Assembly (NCBI GenBank): GCA_015680685.1
Contig: MNCI01014254.1
Span: 163,080-227,079 of the forward strand
DNA from: Gnetum montanum
Taxonomy: Eukaryota; Streptophyta; Gnetopsida; Gnetales; Gnetaceae
Length of the DNA: 64,000 nucleotides
Direction of reading: 5' to 3'
A program made the position numbers and the translations under genes. Positions 11,021-23,155 of this stretch are shown piece after piece. The notes below the pieces were generated by a model. It worked only from the letters and a program-made list of their open reading frames with translations, did no database searches and was not told where the DNA came from. Position 1 is the first letter of the stretch. The number at the start of each line of letters is the position of its first letter.

Positions 11021-11200
11021 GAAACCAATTTTGTCAGACGTGTTGTCCAGAAACAAGTCGCAGAGCATGCACATGGACACTCGGAGGCTACCATAGAGCT
11101 ACTGGCAGTCGAGCACAAGCAAGTGGCCGGCCTGCGAGGCCGTTGTTAGTTACCGTGGCTGTTGGCAGGGGTCAAGTCTAAAGATTAATTAATTGATATG
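11021..11200. other. GC-richer tract next to the coding-like fragment
   Basis: This is about 55-60 percent GC in a 35 percent background, with CpG-containing words (GGCCGGCC, GAGGCCG). A 66-codon open frame on + (10981-11181) crosses it but shows no motif. It may be the upstream part of the - strand fragment described for 10477-11020. Confidence 0.3.
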
Positions 11201-11960
11201 GTTTTTATTAATAAACTTCTTACGCATAGATCCCATTTTATTTTGTTATGAGACTTGCTGTCAAAAACACTCAGGCAGCTACCAAACTCATGCAATGTAG
11301 AGTTGGAAAGCAGTACATATATAATTGGTGATGCAGCAAAATTGTTGAGGAAGCCCAGAAATTCTTATTTATCAGACAAGAGGCTTCCTAAAGCTTATTG
11401 GTGAAATTTACCCGAAGGCATTGATTTTTAATTCTTTGTCCTCTTATGCTTTTCTTTAGCTTTGTGTTGGCATTTCATCCAGTTGTCAAAGAAATCTAAA
11501 ATATGCAAGAAAGGTTTTGGAGAGTAGTGAACCCCTCGTTTTTTATTTTAAAGGGCTAGCCCATATTAATGGGATCAAGACATTATACAACAATAGTAAT
11601 AACAATGTTAACAAGGCTCTATCATGTTTACTTTGCATGATCTATACTCATAGATGCTACTTTATATGCACATGAAAACATCGTTCATAGGATGTTAAGA
11701 CAAGCTCCAACTATTGTGATGGATTTTTGTTGTACATGTAAATTTGTGCATGCATACTATTGATGCCAACATCGCTTGCCTATGCTAGGCATGGGGCCAT
11801 GATCAATAAGTATAATCCCTTGCCATTTAGCACAAAAAAGTTAATTTGTACAAACATGTTTTGGGGCTTGATTCATAATGGTGAGCATGCGGTAGTGGTT
11901 ACATTGTTATGCCATGATGGCATGGACATAATGACTTGGATGGTGTAGAATGTGGATTAC
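11201..11960. other. No feature recognised
   Basis: AT-rich, non-repetitive within the window, with only short chance open frames (for example 11760-11948 +). Confidence 0.4.
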
Positions 11961-12150
11961 ATAATGACCTGAGAGTGATGGATGTAACCATTGTAATAAT
12001 GGCGGGAGTTATGTCCAGCTTGAGTGTTGGGCGTAATCAATAGTGATGGTGGTGGAAGTTATGAAGGTAGTGGATGACTTGGTGGTCTCGAGCATTACAG
12101 AAGTTGTATAACGGCCTGAGTGGTGGGCATAACCAACACGAGACATTGGC
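11961..12150. repeat. Degenerate tandem repeat, about 50-bp unit
   Basis: Two and a half diverged units of the pattern CTGAG.GT..TGG..GTAACCA..AGTAATGG.GG.AGTTATG are seen at about 11968, 12017 and 12114. Low complexity makes the unit boundaries uncertain. Confidence 0.4.
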
Positions 12151-12217
12151 ATTTAAACACCCAGATGAGCGGCTATGAAGGTGTTGGATGAAGGAACATT
12201 GAAGAGGGGGAGTGGTG

Positions 12218-12330
12218 GCCTTCTTTCTCTCTCACATTGGGGGCCAACCTCTCTCTTATTAGAGCTAGCCTCTCCTTCACATTGGCAGCTAGCCTCTCTC
12301 TCATTGGGGCCTACCTCTCTCTCAGCAAGG
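12218..12330. repeat. Short tandem repeat, CT-rich, about 26-bp unit
   Basis: About four to five units of the form GCCTCTCTCTCATTGGGGCCT follow each other with substitutions. The overlapping open frames on both strands are by-products of the repeat. Confidence 0.6.
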
Positions 12331-12436
12331 TCCAACTTCTCCTCTCTCCAACGACGCATGTGGTAGATAGAATAGCATGTGTGATAGAAAACAAAGGTTG
12401 CAAACAATGTGTCTACAACATGCAATATAGATAGTA

Positions 12437-13160
12437 GTGATATCTCTATCTCTCTCCCTCTTTTAGTAGTGCTAGGGTGGTGTCAGAGGACAAGGGATCA
12501 GTAGACAACCTCCCTCTCTATGTAGATCTAAATCGACAATTCTAGCAGGGTTCTCTCTTCTTCTTCTTTTAGCAATGGTGAAACTACAACAGGTGCCCTC
12601 CCTGGGTTTTCTACCACCAATGGTAGGTTGTGTGGTAGGTGATAGTGAGGCACATGGTGGTGGAACACTAGATAGATCTCTCCCTCCCTCCCTCTTTTAG
12701 TAGCATGAAGGCAATGTTAAAGGACAAGGGATTAGTAGAAAACCTTCCTTTCTCTGTAGAACCAAATTGGTGATTTCAACAAGGTTCTCTCTTCTTCCTC
12801 TCTTTCGTAATGATGAAGCTACAACAGGCAGCCTCCCTGGATTTTTTGCCAGCAATGGTAGGTTGTGTGGTAGGTGACAGCAAGGCATGTGGCGGTGGAA
12901 CATTTGATAGTTCTCTCTCTCTCTCTCTCTCTCTCTCCTTCTTTTAGTAGCACCAAGGTGGTGTTAGAGAACAAGGGATCAGTAGACAACCTCCCTCTCT
13001 CTGTAGATCCAAATCAACAACTACAGTAGGGTTCTCTCTTCTTCCTCTATTTAGCAACAATGAAGCTGCAACAAACGGCTTCCCTGGGTTTTCTACCACC
13101 AATGATAGGTTGTGTGGTAGGTGACAATGAGGGGTGTAACAGTGGAACATTGGATAGATC
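12437..13160. repeat. Tandem repeat, about 236-bp unit, three copies
   Basis: Units begin with a pyrimidine tract running into CTTTTAGTAGC at about 12437, 12670 and 12906, and end at about 13153. Each contains GACAAGGGAT.AGTAGA, GGGTTCTCTCTTCTTC, a TGAAGCTACAACAGG-like segment and GGTAGGTTGTGTGGTAGGTGA. Copies look roughly 80 percent identical. The open frames of 68-84 codons on the - strand (12697-12903, 12944-13198) are the same frame in successive units, so they are by-products and not separate genes. Confidence 0.85.
12912..12937. repeat. CT microsatellite
   Basis: An expansion of the pyrimidine tract at the start of the third 236-bp unit; it explains why that unit is about 10 bp longer. 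Confidence 0.85.
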
Positions 13161-13199
13161 TCTCTCTTCTTTTTCTTGTTGGATAGCATTTGGGGCAAT

Positions 13200-14480
13200 G
13201 GCTACAAGTGTACATAACAACATACAATAAGTGACTCACTGCAATATTCCCTAACCAAGTAGTCTCTTCTTCTCAATAGCTTTCTTGTTTTATTTTTCTT
13301 TCTCCTTGTTTACCAATAGTAGACAATGCCAGTAGGTGGTCTCTCTTCGTGGTGCAGGATCTATCTTCTTCTCTTTCCCTTTTCAAGTGGTGATCATGGT
13401 CTTCCTAGCTATTAGTGGATACCATTGACAATGGCAGATCAGCAACATCAGTGGGACCAATGAAAATTTAAATTTTCTTACTACCTACTATGTTTTTATG
13501 AAGTCTTGAATTTCAAGATAGTTGTTCAATTTGAATTCTCCCAAATTTTCAGTTTAATTTATTTTGTTTTAAAGCATCACATGACCCTCTCTAGCTAAGA
13601 CTATTCTTGGGATTTTGTACCCATATAGGAGGCACCCTAGAAAATAGTCTTCTCAAATGAGTTTTTTCCCAAGTGCTGGTGTGACCAAAATCTATGCACC
13701 AACAAATACCTTATCAAGCCTCTTCGCATTAATGAGCCTTTTAATTTATAGATTCATATGTGGAATAGAATGCACATGATCAATGGTTTTGGACTTATTG
13801 TCAAGTGCTATATTGGTTGTAGGTACCCTTTTTGTGTTGTATGTTGATGTGCTTCTTGTTAACTGCATTGTAAGTGCCCATTAAGTCAAGGGAGTTAAAT
13901 CAAATAAATAGAATTAGTATAATTGTTAAGCTTACTTTGTTGGTTCTAAATTGTTAAGTGCTAAGTTGCCTCACGAAAATTATCAATTTTTCATGCTTTA
14001 TCAGTTTCAAGGTCATTTCATGCTTTAATGGTTACATTCATGACTATTCTTGCATGTTTTTATTATTCATAGGCCCTGGGTGTTGATAGTGATCAGCTTC
14101 ATAACATTCCTCCTCCTCTCCCCTAGTTTAATTAAAGTTTCTAATGTTAATGCTATGCTAGGTTGGTAATCTTTAAATGTTATGGTTGGTGAATGATTGC
14201 CACATTCATAAATTTAAAGATTGTGCATTTTCTATCTTTTTATTATACTATATAATTGTGGTCATGCCTATACACATTTGGCCTCAAACTTTTAATTATT
14301 TTCACCATATTCTATATTCCTCTATGCTTTATATTTTTATGTGAACATAAGTAATTAATGCAACAAGGCTATGTGGTAAAATTGACAGAACAAGGTATAA
14401 GCATGTAAATAAGACTTGTAAATGATGCTATAGGGTAGATCTGCCACAACATTGGCACAAGGACAAAAAAAAGAGTTCGT
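13200..14480. other. No feature recognised
   Basis: AT-rich. No long open frame and no copy elsewhere in the window beyond short words. Its right part merges into the 14340-14680 dispersed repeat. Confidence 0.4.
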
Positions 14481-14490
14481 TATGCTCACC

Positions 14491-14582
14491 AGTTTTAGGC
14501 CCTGGTAGGCCACAAGGTCACGAGTTTTAGGCCTTGGTGGGTCATGGTGCTAGTTTAAGGTCTTGGTGTATTGTGATCCATA
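14491..14582. repeat. Tandem repeat, about 30-bp unit, three copies
   Basis: AGTTTTAGGCCTTGGTGGGC-type units begin at 14491, 14523 and 14552. Single or double copies of the same word stand at about 7800-7855 and 49235-49265. Confidence 0.6.
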
Positions 14583-14821
14583 CATGCTTAGTAGGTATGG
14601 GATGCTCTCTAAAGAGCATATAAGGCTAAATCCAACCATGAATCATGATACAATGCTATGAAAATAAACAAATGACCATTAACAAAAGAAGTGTTAAAAC
14701 ATTTTTTGTGAACTTGTTGCTTAACCTTTGATAGATTAAGGAGCCCCTTTGGCACGATCTTGTGCTTACCATCTCTCTTGTTCAACATGGCAAGCTACCT
14801 ACATTTTTGGTAGTCACTTCA

Positions 14822-15010
14822 TATTACAAAGTTGATGTTGCTATCGTTATAGTGGTTCTCATTTTGGTTTTGCTCTTGGTACTAGCCCTAGCTTGAGTTT
14901 GAGGTATCTCCTCTTGAAACTCCACCTTCAGACCCTTATCAATGTTAACATAGTAAATCGAAGGTAGCAACACATTTTCTTTACAAATGATAATTTCCCC
15001 TCCCTCATAT
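14822..15010 (-). pseudogene. Protease-region fragment, downstream half, Tat-like element 1
   Basis: The 66-codon - strand frame (SYEGGEIII...KGLKVEFQEEIP) is the continuation of the protease region at 18003-18420. When the solo LTR and one copy of its 5-bp duplication are disregarded, the two parts read through in the same frame, so this coding region was intact here when the LTR arrived. The stop at its end lies before any RT; what follows (14.7-14.3 kb) is non-coding repeat. Confidence 0.75.
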
Positions 15011-15015
15011 GATAG
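15011..15015. repeat. Target-site duplication, left copy (gatag) of solo LTR 2
   Basis: Identical to 17998-18002 and directly abutting TGTTGG. Confidence 0.92.
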
Positions 15016-16591
15016 TGTTGGCACATTTAGCCATTACATGGAACAGTTGGAATATTTTGTTCAAAGATAGCACAATTCCTGGTCATAAAATTGAAGTTTA
15101 ATATAGTGAGTTGACAGGAGGCAAGCCAATGTGTTGAAGTGTTTGGTTGTTAAGTTATAAAGATTGGAATTAAAATAAAAAGGACTAAGGATGGGATTCT
15201 TTACTATTAAAGGAAATACTCCCCGTTAATGTTGACAATCATGGATAATACATTATCGGATTATTCAAAAATCAAATTATTAAAGGGTCGGATTATCAGA
15301 GGATTGGATTGGTCATCGTATTAGCGGTAAAGCCCTGCACATGAAGGAGGCAAGAAAAATGCGATCAAGAAAAACAAAGAAAAAATAATGGCCACCACTG
15401 GAGCAGGAATGGAGCACATGCAGTCTTCAAACTTGAATAATGTGAAAAATTCGACACAAGAATCAAATCCGAAGGCAAGCGCACATGAAGAAAACAGAGA
15501 CGGCGGAGAACTTGCATACTCAGGCAAAAAAGGGGCAACTAAAATGGCATTTGCACTTACATTTGCAGAAAATAAAATGAGCAGTTCACCCCAAAAATTA
15601 TTAGTTATTTAGCTCAGCATCAAAAGAGAAAAAAAACATGTGCGATCATGGAGATGTTGAATCAAAAGCTATCGTAAGCTAAAAGCCTTATCCTTGGTTG
15701 AAACCTGAAATGACCGTGCAGTATTGCCAATTGTTCAACAGTTTTACTGCTCCAACTGACGGAAATTTAAAACAGGCGCTGGGCAGAGACCTGAAACCCT
15801 TAGCACTAAGAACCATTCACAACCACCATTGTTGCTGCTGATATTGTTGCATCTGCCACGGGCATCAAAACAATCTGGCCTTTGCCATTGAAATCGTTGT
15901 CTTTTTGCTCACCAATCTGAACGCAGGCCACCGTGACGGAAGGAAAACCGAAAGTGCAGAGCCAAAATTTTCAAACCGTAATATCAAAAATTGCAGGCAT
16001 TTTCCAGAGGTAGAGGTTACGACAGTTGCTGATCTAGACGGAACACACGATGATGTTTCCTAATACGGCGACAGAGTCTTCTCCCGTGAAGGTAGTTGCT
16101 GGAATGTCTTCAATCAAAGAATCAGTTGTAGGATCGGTGGCTTTGCCTTCGGGCTCGTATTTTTGGTATTCTGAATTTTGATTATTGTATGCAAGATAAA
16201 ATTAACCACCGTTACTTCCAAAAGGGGAAGATTATATTGGATTTTTATAAAATCATTATAGCTTAGTGACACTTAGGAATTTAAATTAAATTAGGCTAAA
16301 TTAAGTTCTAATCTTTAACCAAATATTTTGCTAAGCAAGACTTACAAGTAATTTCCCAATAAAATTAAATTAGATCACATTAGGAATACTACAAATTAAC
16401 ATATGAATTACTTCTCCACTTATGCATTATACATATATTTACATATCAGCCATGCATCAAATCCATGGTTACTACCCTATCACTACATGGAATAAAATAT
16501 TTTGATGATGAGATACCTATAATATTTATAACTAAATTATAGCCTTTTCTATCTCTTTGGTGGTTGCAACCATCCAAAATTGTTGTAACCT

Positions 16592-16728
16592 ACCTAACTT
16601 GTTGGACAAGAAATCTCCTAGCTTGTTGGGCAAGTAATTTTCTAATTGGATAGCCCAATTACTTGGGAGTAAAGTTAGCTAGGATATTTAGTAAGTAATC
16701 TCCTATTGGTTGGCCAAGTTACTTGGGA
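16592..16728 (+). repeat. LTR minisatellite of solo LTR 2
   Basis: Three to four diverged units of CCTA.CTTGTTGG.CAAGTAA, the last with a CCAAGTTACTTGG dyad, stand about 60-190 bp upstream of the TATA box, as in solo LTR 1. Confidence 0.65.
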
Positions 16729-16784
16729 GAGAAGATAGGTAAGATATTTTTAAATATGTAACTTCCCTACCTACCTTGGAACCC

Positions 16785-16792
16785 TATAAAAA
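16785..16792 (+). promoter_or_regulatory. TATA box of solo LTR 2
   Basis: TATAAAAA in the same conserved context as 3779-3786 (CCTACCTTGGAA upstream, GGCTTCA downstream). Confidence 0.7.
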
Positions 16793-17997
16793 GGCTTCAG
16801 GGGTCAAGGAAGAGGGGGGATTGAAGGGAAGAACATTGGATAATAACTTCTCACATCAAAGAAGATTTGTAAAGAAGAATGCTTGCAAGATGGCTTGCTA
16901 GAATAAAGATTTCAGCCTCTTTGTCATGGTCCTGTGAGTTATGCATTTCATTTTTTGTTTTGTTTAAATTGCTTAGCTAGTGGTTTAGATAGTATCATCC
17001 TTGGCAAGTAATTTTGGGATTTTTAGATTGCTCTTATTGTTCTTGTTGCCCGATAGAAATTTCTATTAAAATTTTGCCATAGAAGCGCTTGTGTTTAAAA
17101 GCCTTAAGAGCATTTTAGTAGTAAATTTCATTATTGTGCAATGTGTGGGAACTGCTATTGGGATTGTTGTAAGAGAGCCTCTGTTTGTAGTCACGCCGTT
17201 GAACAATTCAGTAGTCGAGAGGGTTCAGAAAATCTTTGGTATTTTGATGGGACCAGAATAGCTTCTTTTTATCTTTAAAGTGAATTCTCGTGGTATTTCA
17301 ATCAGAAATTGTCAAGTCTTTTAAAGGTTCTGTTTGAATGCAATCGTTGACATCTATTATCTAGTCAAAATGGAGTCTCGTACGTGGTAGTTTACGCAGC
17401 AATTTTTGGTAGCATAATAGGATTGTCTTGAAGATATTGCTTGTTTGAGCCTTGGAAGTTTGAACAATTCGTAGATATTGAATTTGGGATAGCTTTATTG
17501 CGAAGTGTTTACTCATATCATTTTACCTTGTTTAAATATTTGAGGTCTACACAAATCCACTTTCTTTTCTTTCCGCTTATTTCCATCGAATCTTGCTCTA
17601 TTTCTAGTTTTCTTGTGGAACTATCTCTTTCTCTGGGGAAAATTAGGAGTAGATTGCGGAGTTGTGCTCAAATGTTGTAACAAAATTTTATTTGTTACAA
17701 GTAGGTATTATAAGGACCGCGTAGACTAGGTAGTTGAAAAAAATTGGAAATTTTCAAGAATTCACAGTACTTGGACAAGTTGGCTGAATCTCTTTAAAGT
17801 AAGTCATTTGTAGTTCACACACAACGCAATTGTTACATTTTACACAACCACACACCGCAACAGCACACACACATACTCACATTAACTACTGAGTCTATTT
17901 GGAGGTATCTGGGCCTTGGTGTTGCCAGAGACCAGCAAGCACCTAAATCCTGTTCGAGGACACTCGTTGGTGATCGCGTCCCAAATGGTCGCCAACA

Positions 17998-18002
17998 GAT
18001 AG
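17998..18002. repeat. Target-site duplication, right copy (gatag) of solo LTR 2
   Basis: Identical to 15011-15015. Confidence 0.92.
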
Positions 18003-18420
18003 GTGAATCTTTTAAGGTATAGGAGATAAGACCATGTGTAGCTTAGCAAACCATGACCTTCCTAGGATTAAGTTAAACCTAGGTGTCTCTTCAACTACTA
18101 GGAAGTTGGTAGATGTGGGAAATTACTTGCCAACCATAAAATCCAAGGAGATGGTACCTCGCACTGCTACCCATGAGTTATTAAATGACTTGATTGATTA
18201 GGTAGTAGTTCCTTGGATGTTCTTTCTTACACCTAGCTTGTCAATAATAGAAAATGATACCATGTTAGTTGTTGCTCCATCATCCACATAAACATGGTGA
18301 ACTTTATATCTGCCAACATGTATAGTAATGAGGAGAGGAGTAAATAACACTTCTTTGTTTTGATTGTCAATCTTCACCTCACTGTCACAAAATTTCAACA
18401 CAGGTTGATGCCCATTGTTC
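18003..18420 (-). pseudogene. Aspartic protease (retropepsin) region, Tat-like element 1
   Basis: On the - strand the retropepsin active-site motif reads VDDGATTN (usually V-D-S/T-G-A), followed by a hydrophobic run, TISLDFMVG, and LILGRSWF, the second conserved protease motif. One in-frame stop follows the QGTTT segment and another follows FMVGK. The enzyme would cut the gag-pol polyprotein. The gene is cut after the LGRSW region by solo LTR 2 and resumes at 15010. It continues in the same direction from the gag remnant above 18420. Confidence 0.85.
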
Positions 18421-20830
18421 TTAAGTGAAGCTTATTCAATGATAGAGTGGATAGACTCTCTATTGGTGGCCATGTCTCCACTGATAGGGATATAGATTAA
18501 CACTTAAGCTAGTGCATCTCTATAAGTAGGAGAAGTCATGACCAAGTCGTACAAGTTTGGTGCCATGTTCTTTTGTTTAAGGGATTATTTGACTTGCTCT
18601 ATTGTTACAAGGAAATTCTTTCTCTTAGCTTGTAATGTTTCAACTTTAGCGATTCTAACCTCTTCCATCATTCCTAGAGTTTGCGGCTTAGGCCTTAGTC
18701 CATGTGCCTTGGGCCCATTGTCCATGGATGTAGTTGATCTTTGTGTAGGTTGTTTCAAAGCCTTTTGTTATTGGTTACTTCTAGTGGACTTTGTTATAGG
18801 TTTGTTGATAGGTAGATTTCATTGCTATTGTGAGGATGGCTTCTTGCTAACCTATCAGTTGTGGGCTACTATAGGTGAGATTTGGTCATGGTTGTTATAG
18901 GCTTAGTTATTGAAGGTGAAGGAACCTAGATAATGAATGGTTTCCTAGGCTTTGGAGGATTAGCAACTTGTTGATTACATTATGATGTTGAAGCCATTGA
19001 AGGTGGAACATGTATAATGAAGGACTTATTAGGGGCTAGAGGAGGTGGTACCCATATGACAAAGGCCCCTCTAAGCTTTGTGTTTTGGGATCATGGTGGC
19101 ACTCTAATGATAAATGATTTTCTAGGAGGATTAGACCATTTGGTTTTTGTGAATGAGGCTATAGTGTAAGAGTTGTTGTTAGCTTTTGGAGAGTTGGGCT
19201 GATTCAACATCAACATCCCATGGTCTATCATCTTTTGAAGGTCATCCTTTAATGCTAGGAAAAAATCAATGTCCTGAACAACCATTTGATGATAATGTGA
19301 ATACCTATCTAGTCTGAAGTACTTTGATAGCTTTGGATTATCTTTGGTAAATATTGGTGGATCTCTAGATGTGTCACAAAGATGATCATGCCTCATATGA
19401 GCCTCCTCAGATAGTTTCTTATGTTGTACATGGTTGTTTCTAAGAAACTATTCAAAAAGCTTAGAGGGATTCATAGGAAACCTTGTGTATTTAGACTTAT
19501 CCTTGTAGCTAAAGTTTGGTCTTTGTTGATTTGGACTATAGGAAGTGGCTGGTTGGGATGAGTTGGAAGACGTGTTGTGTGATGTTGATCCTTGCATCTC
19601 TCCTTGCTGTGAATATTTTGTTATTGCATCCATAATTGTATGTTCTTACTTTGTTTTATCCTTATCCCTCTTCATGTGTTGGTTTTTATATGCTACATAA
19701 GCTAGATCATTACTTGCCTCACTTACCTGCTTAATGGTCTTAGTCTATGAGAAGGCTTGGCTTAGTGACTAAGGTTCTAAATGGTAGAGATTTGAATTAA
19801 TAAAGTTATTTATTTCTCCCTTATCAATGTCCAAGAAGTGAGTTTTGGAAATAGTCTCAGGAATCTTGTTAAGTGTTAAGCTCCACCTTTGCATGAACCT
19901 TTTGATTGGTTCAAGTGGCCACTAATTCACCTTCATTAGTTGATCCAATGTGGCATCTAGCTTCAAGTTGTATTTGAAGTGGTTGAAAAATTGGTCTATA
20001 AAGTTTTCAAGGGAAGAGATGGAATCCCTAGGCAAGGTTTGATACTAATCTAGAGATTTACCCTTAAGAGACATGGGGAAAATCCTTAGTATTGTATGAG
20101 ACCAAGCCTACAAGAAGAGATACTTAGACTAGAAGGTAATCAAGTGTGCATTGGGATCCCTTTCATCATTGTATTTGGTGAAGTTTGATATGGGCATACC
20201 TATACACAAAGTCATTTGATGCATAGTAGGTCTTATAGGACCATCTTAATAGAAATTCATAACCTTGACCATTAAAGTTGTGTTGGCCTTGAGTTTTCAT
20301 AGCTCTTCAATAAGGTCTTGGATCATTTGGGATGCTTGATCTAAGCCTTGGGGCATCCTTGTGGGCTGCAGTATTTGTGTTGATAGTTGAGGTGTTAATT
20401 TGGAGGCATCTGGCCTCATGATTGATTGTGGTATAGCAGGGAGTGGTTTGGTCATCATGGTCATAGGGGAACCAAACAATGAGATGGAGGTCAAAGCAAG
20501 CACTTGGGGATTAAAGGATGTTTATGACCTTATATTATTTGGGATCCCATGGTGTGGCCCACTATCATGGAGAATGGGTAAGTGGTGGTGAGAACTACAA
20601 GTGACATATGTGTAGTCTGAGGTTATGTGGCAAATGACATAGACAAAAAATGGAGGTTGTTAATGGTGCAAGTTGCACCTGGTGTATGGCTATAACTAAT
20701 GTAGTTCCAAATATTGTGGGATATATAGGAGATGATGGTTGAGACACTTGAATTATAGAAGTAACTAGAGGGGTTGAAGTAGGCACAGTAACCTAGGGGC
20801 TATTGTTTGGAATAGACCTTTGATGAAGGT
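18421..20830 (-). pseudogene. Gag remnant, Tat-like Ty3/gypsy element 1
   Basis: The - strand reads a capsid-type gag between about 20200 and 19840: FTKYNDERDPNAHL, then SLKGKSLD, SISSLENFIDQFFNHF and EPIKRFMQRW, which is the order seen in plant gypsy Retrotrans_gag domains (start, 'MSLKG.AL.WY', 'F..L...F...F', 'L..F..RF'). About 20300-20800 is Pro- and Ser-rich, as in a gag N-terminal linker. 19091-19633 is a Ser/Asn/Gln-rich C-terminal part (NTSSNSSQPATSYSP) followed by KTKWSNPPRKSF. No CCHC knuckle is clear. Frames are broken by many stops. The protease follows downstream on the same strand. Confidence 0.8.
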
Positions 20831-21240
20831 GTTAAGTTTAGACTCAACCTCAAATTCATTAGTATTTTTGTGTTGGCTCATTGCATTGAGCTTCAAACTC
20901 TACTCATCCATCTCAATCAAATGAGATAGAATATGGGTGTGGGTATCATTCAAAGGTATGTTGTCATATGGGGAAGGGATATACTCCTTTGCATCATGAT
21001 GGATAAACTCATACTCATGTTTAGCTTTAGGTTTTCCACATGGATTGAGCAATCTTTCTTGTTTTTTTTCTTTTTTTGCATAAATGAAATTATAATGCCC
21101 TTCATTTATGATGGAAAAATATATGCTTTAATCCCTTAGCCTAAGGGATTGCCTACATTCAACTACTATGGGTTCATAGACCTCCACGATCTCTTGGCCA
21201 AAAGTGTTGTTAGTGAAGTTGTAGGGCAACATGGTTGATT
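20830..21240 (-). pseudogene. Gag N-terminal segment, copy next to repeat A
   Basis: The - strand reads KHEYEFIHHDAKEYIPSPYD, NDTHTHILSHLIEMDE and NEFEVESKLNTFIKGLFQ, continuing into the Pro-rich linker of the gag remnant below 20830. A second diverged copy (KREYELIHNDRNEYIPF, HLIEMDEQ) is at 24745-25130. Conservation of residues over bases between the copies argues it was protein-coding. Confidence 0.7.
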
Positions 21241-21589
21241 GGCAGAATGACATGTTGAAAATGTAGTTTTGGCTGTTTTACTATTTTTAGTAAAAAAATA
21301 ATAAGTGGGATAATTCACTAATGTAGTTGACCAAGAATGGAAATGTAGTGGAAAAGTTTTGCTGAATGGTGAAACTAAAAAAAGCAGTTTATCCTACTGA
21401 ATGGAAACAAGTATTTACATTAATTGGTATTTGAATAGAAATGTGTTACAATAGATAGGTGCTACAATAGATGGATGCTATAGTAGACTAGTTCTATAGT
21501 AGACCAGTACTATAGTCAACTATGCTTGCTTCAAGAAAACCATAAGCTACCATGAAAATACAATGAAAACCCAACTATGCTAATTTTCA

Positions 21590-23060
21590 AAGATTCAATG
21601 GATTTTGTTTGTAGATTTCAAAATTTGAAAACATGATAGTTGGGAAAGGGTTTTTGGCCAAGAATTTGTGAAAAGGCCCTCCTTCTAGAGATAGAAAAAT
21701 GTTAGAGTTAAAAATCTTGGTTACTAGAATAGATACCAAAAAGTCCAAGCACCAAATCAATTTTAACCTCGAATCCCAAGGGTCTCCAAAAATGGGATTC
21801 AAGGTACCTTAGATGGTCTAAATGATCACCTAGGGACTTATGGAAGTGTAAATAGAAATGAAAATGAAAATGTAAATGGATTTGAAAATGAAAATAGAAA
21901 CAAAAATGAAAATGAAAATGAAGTTGAAGTTGTAGATCTAGAATGAAAATAGGCACAAAAATGAAAATGTAAACTAAAATTTGCACAACATGAACTATAA
22001 CTTTATTAAAATGTAAAATAAAGAATAAGGTTCATGAAGTAAATATTTTGTGCTAAAAACACAAGAAGTTTGCTTGCAAAAGCTTGAAGTCCATTGAAGA
22101 TGGCTATTTTATGTCAACTTCATGATCTAAATTCTTCCTAGCTCTAGTTTCCAACAACTTTCTACTGGTTTCCACTAGAATTAGCAATGGGGGTCACAAG
22201 TGGTATTCCACTTTTGGATAGTAGTAGTATGCAAGAGTCTTTGTGCTTAGCATAGTACCATTTTTGTTGCCAAAGTGGAGGTAAGGTTGCAATGGTTTTT
22301 ATGGTTGTAAAATGCAAAAAGTGCTATTGCTTATGTGAAGGTTCAAACTAGAATAAAGTCTCTACGTTGGGTTTTTATGGGGTGCATTTGGCTATTTTTG
22401 GATCTATACACCACTACCAAGATTGTTGATAGATTGGTGTCAATTTTTAGGTGGCAATGGTAATCTATTCTTAGTGTAGTTAGCATTTATAGTAAGTTTG
22501 GAATAGCATATTTACCAAAGCGCATCCATTTACTAAAAATAGTAAATAGACTTTTGTGACTACACTGACACCATCCTTACTACACTAGCTTTGGTGGACT
22601 ATGTTGAGGTTTTTGGGAATGCCAAAATTTGTGAAAAATGTGGAGAGAGTTGGAAACTACAAAAATGGTGGAGCCCATTGGGAAATGTTGTGCCTAGTGG
22701 AAAATGTTATCTACGCTAGCCATTGAAGACTTAGGATTACTATGCTAGCCATTGTTGGAAAAATGGTAGTTCCAACATTTCCAATGTTGCTTTTGTTGGG
22801 TCTTGGTGGTGACTACATTGGCCATTGTCATATTCTAGAATAGAATAGAATTTTCCATCTATTGTAGCACCATATTTACTATAGCACCCATTGGAACTGA
22901 TGGCTCCAGTGTAGTCAGGGCTATACCGCTATAAAAACTCATAGAAATCCCAAAAAGTTGAAGTATGCAATATCGTAGTTCATGGACTACATATCTCACA
23001 TTTACAATGAATCCTTGCCTCAAGTTGAGAAATGGAGGTTGCAAAATGAATTTTTGGTGG
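21590..23060 (-). repeat. LTR-like repeat A
   Basis: The same 1.4-1.5 kb sequence stands at about 25660-27140 (B) and 43650-44985 (C), all in one orientation. Shared landmarks are AATCCCAAGGG.CT, GATCACCTAGGGACTTA, AAACTTTATTAA, GCTTGAAG.CCATTGA, TTTGATGCACCTA.GCCACC, CTAAAAATAGTAAA.AG.CTTTTG and TTGGTGGTGTTTC at the right end. It carries several GACTACACTAG-type half-sites. Its position between gag (downstream) and the next element fits a 5' LTR of the - strand element, but terminal TG/CA, primer site and target duplication could not be assigned. Confidence 0.55.
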
Positions 23061-23155
23061 TGTTTCAAGAGTAAATTTATGTTTTTTACTCACTATTTGG
23101 TTTCATTCGGCTACTTTTGTTTTAAAAATTTTTATTTGAGTTTGGATGCTTTTAG

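Larger units (their letters stand above)
15016..17997 (+). mobile_element. Solo LTR 2, complete, 2982 bp
   Basis: TGTTGG...CCAACA termini, a perfect 5-bp duplication (gatag) and no internal region identify a complete solo LTR of the same family as 2274-4876. It carries the conserved TATA box at 16785, the minisatellite at 16592-16728, the GC-richer block (15770-16180), and the 3' end with GTTGCCAGAGACCAGCAAGC. A 74-codon + frame at 15388-15612 (MATTGAGMEHMQSS...) falls in U3 and is not convincingly shared by LTR 1, so I do not call it a gene. An LTR near 3 kb is long for plants. The orientation is opposite to the protease gene it interrupts. Confidence 0.94.

Noticed and set aside
2274-17997. 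One 15.7-kb LTR element bounded by the two matching LTRs
   Set aside because: Each LTR has its own perfect and different 5-bp target duplication, and no primer site or polypurine tract abuts the inner edges.
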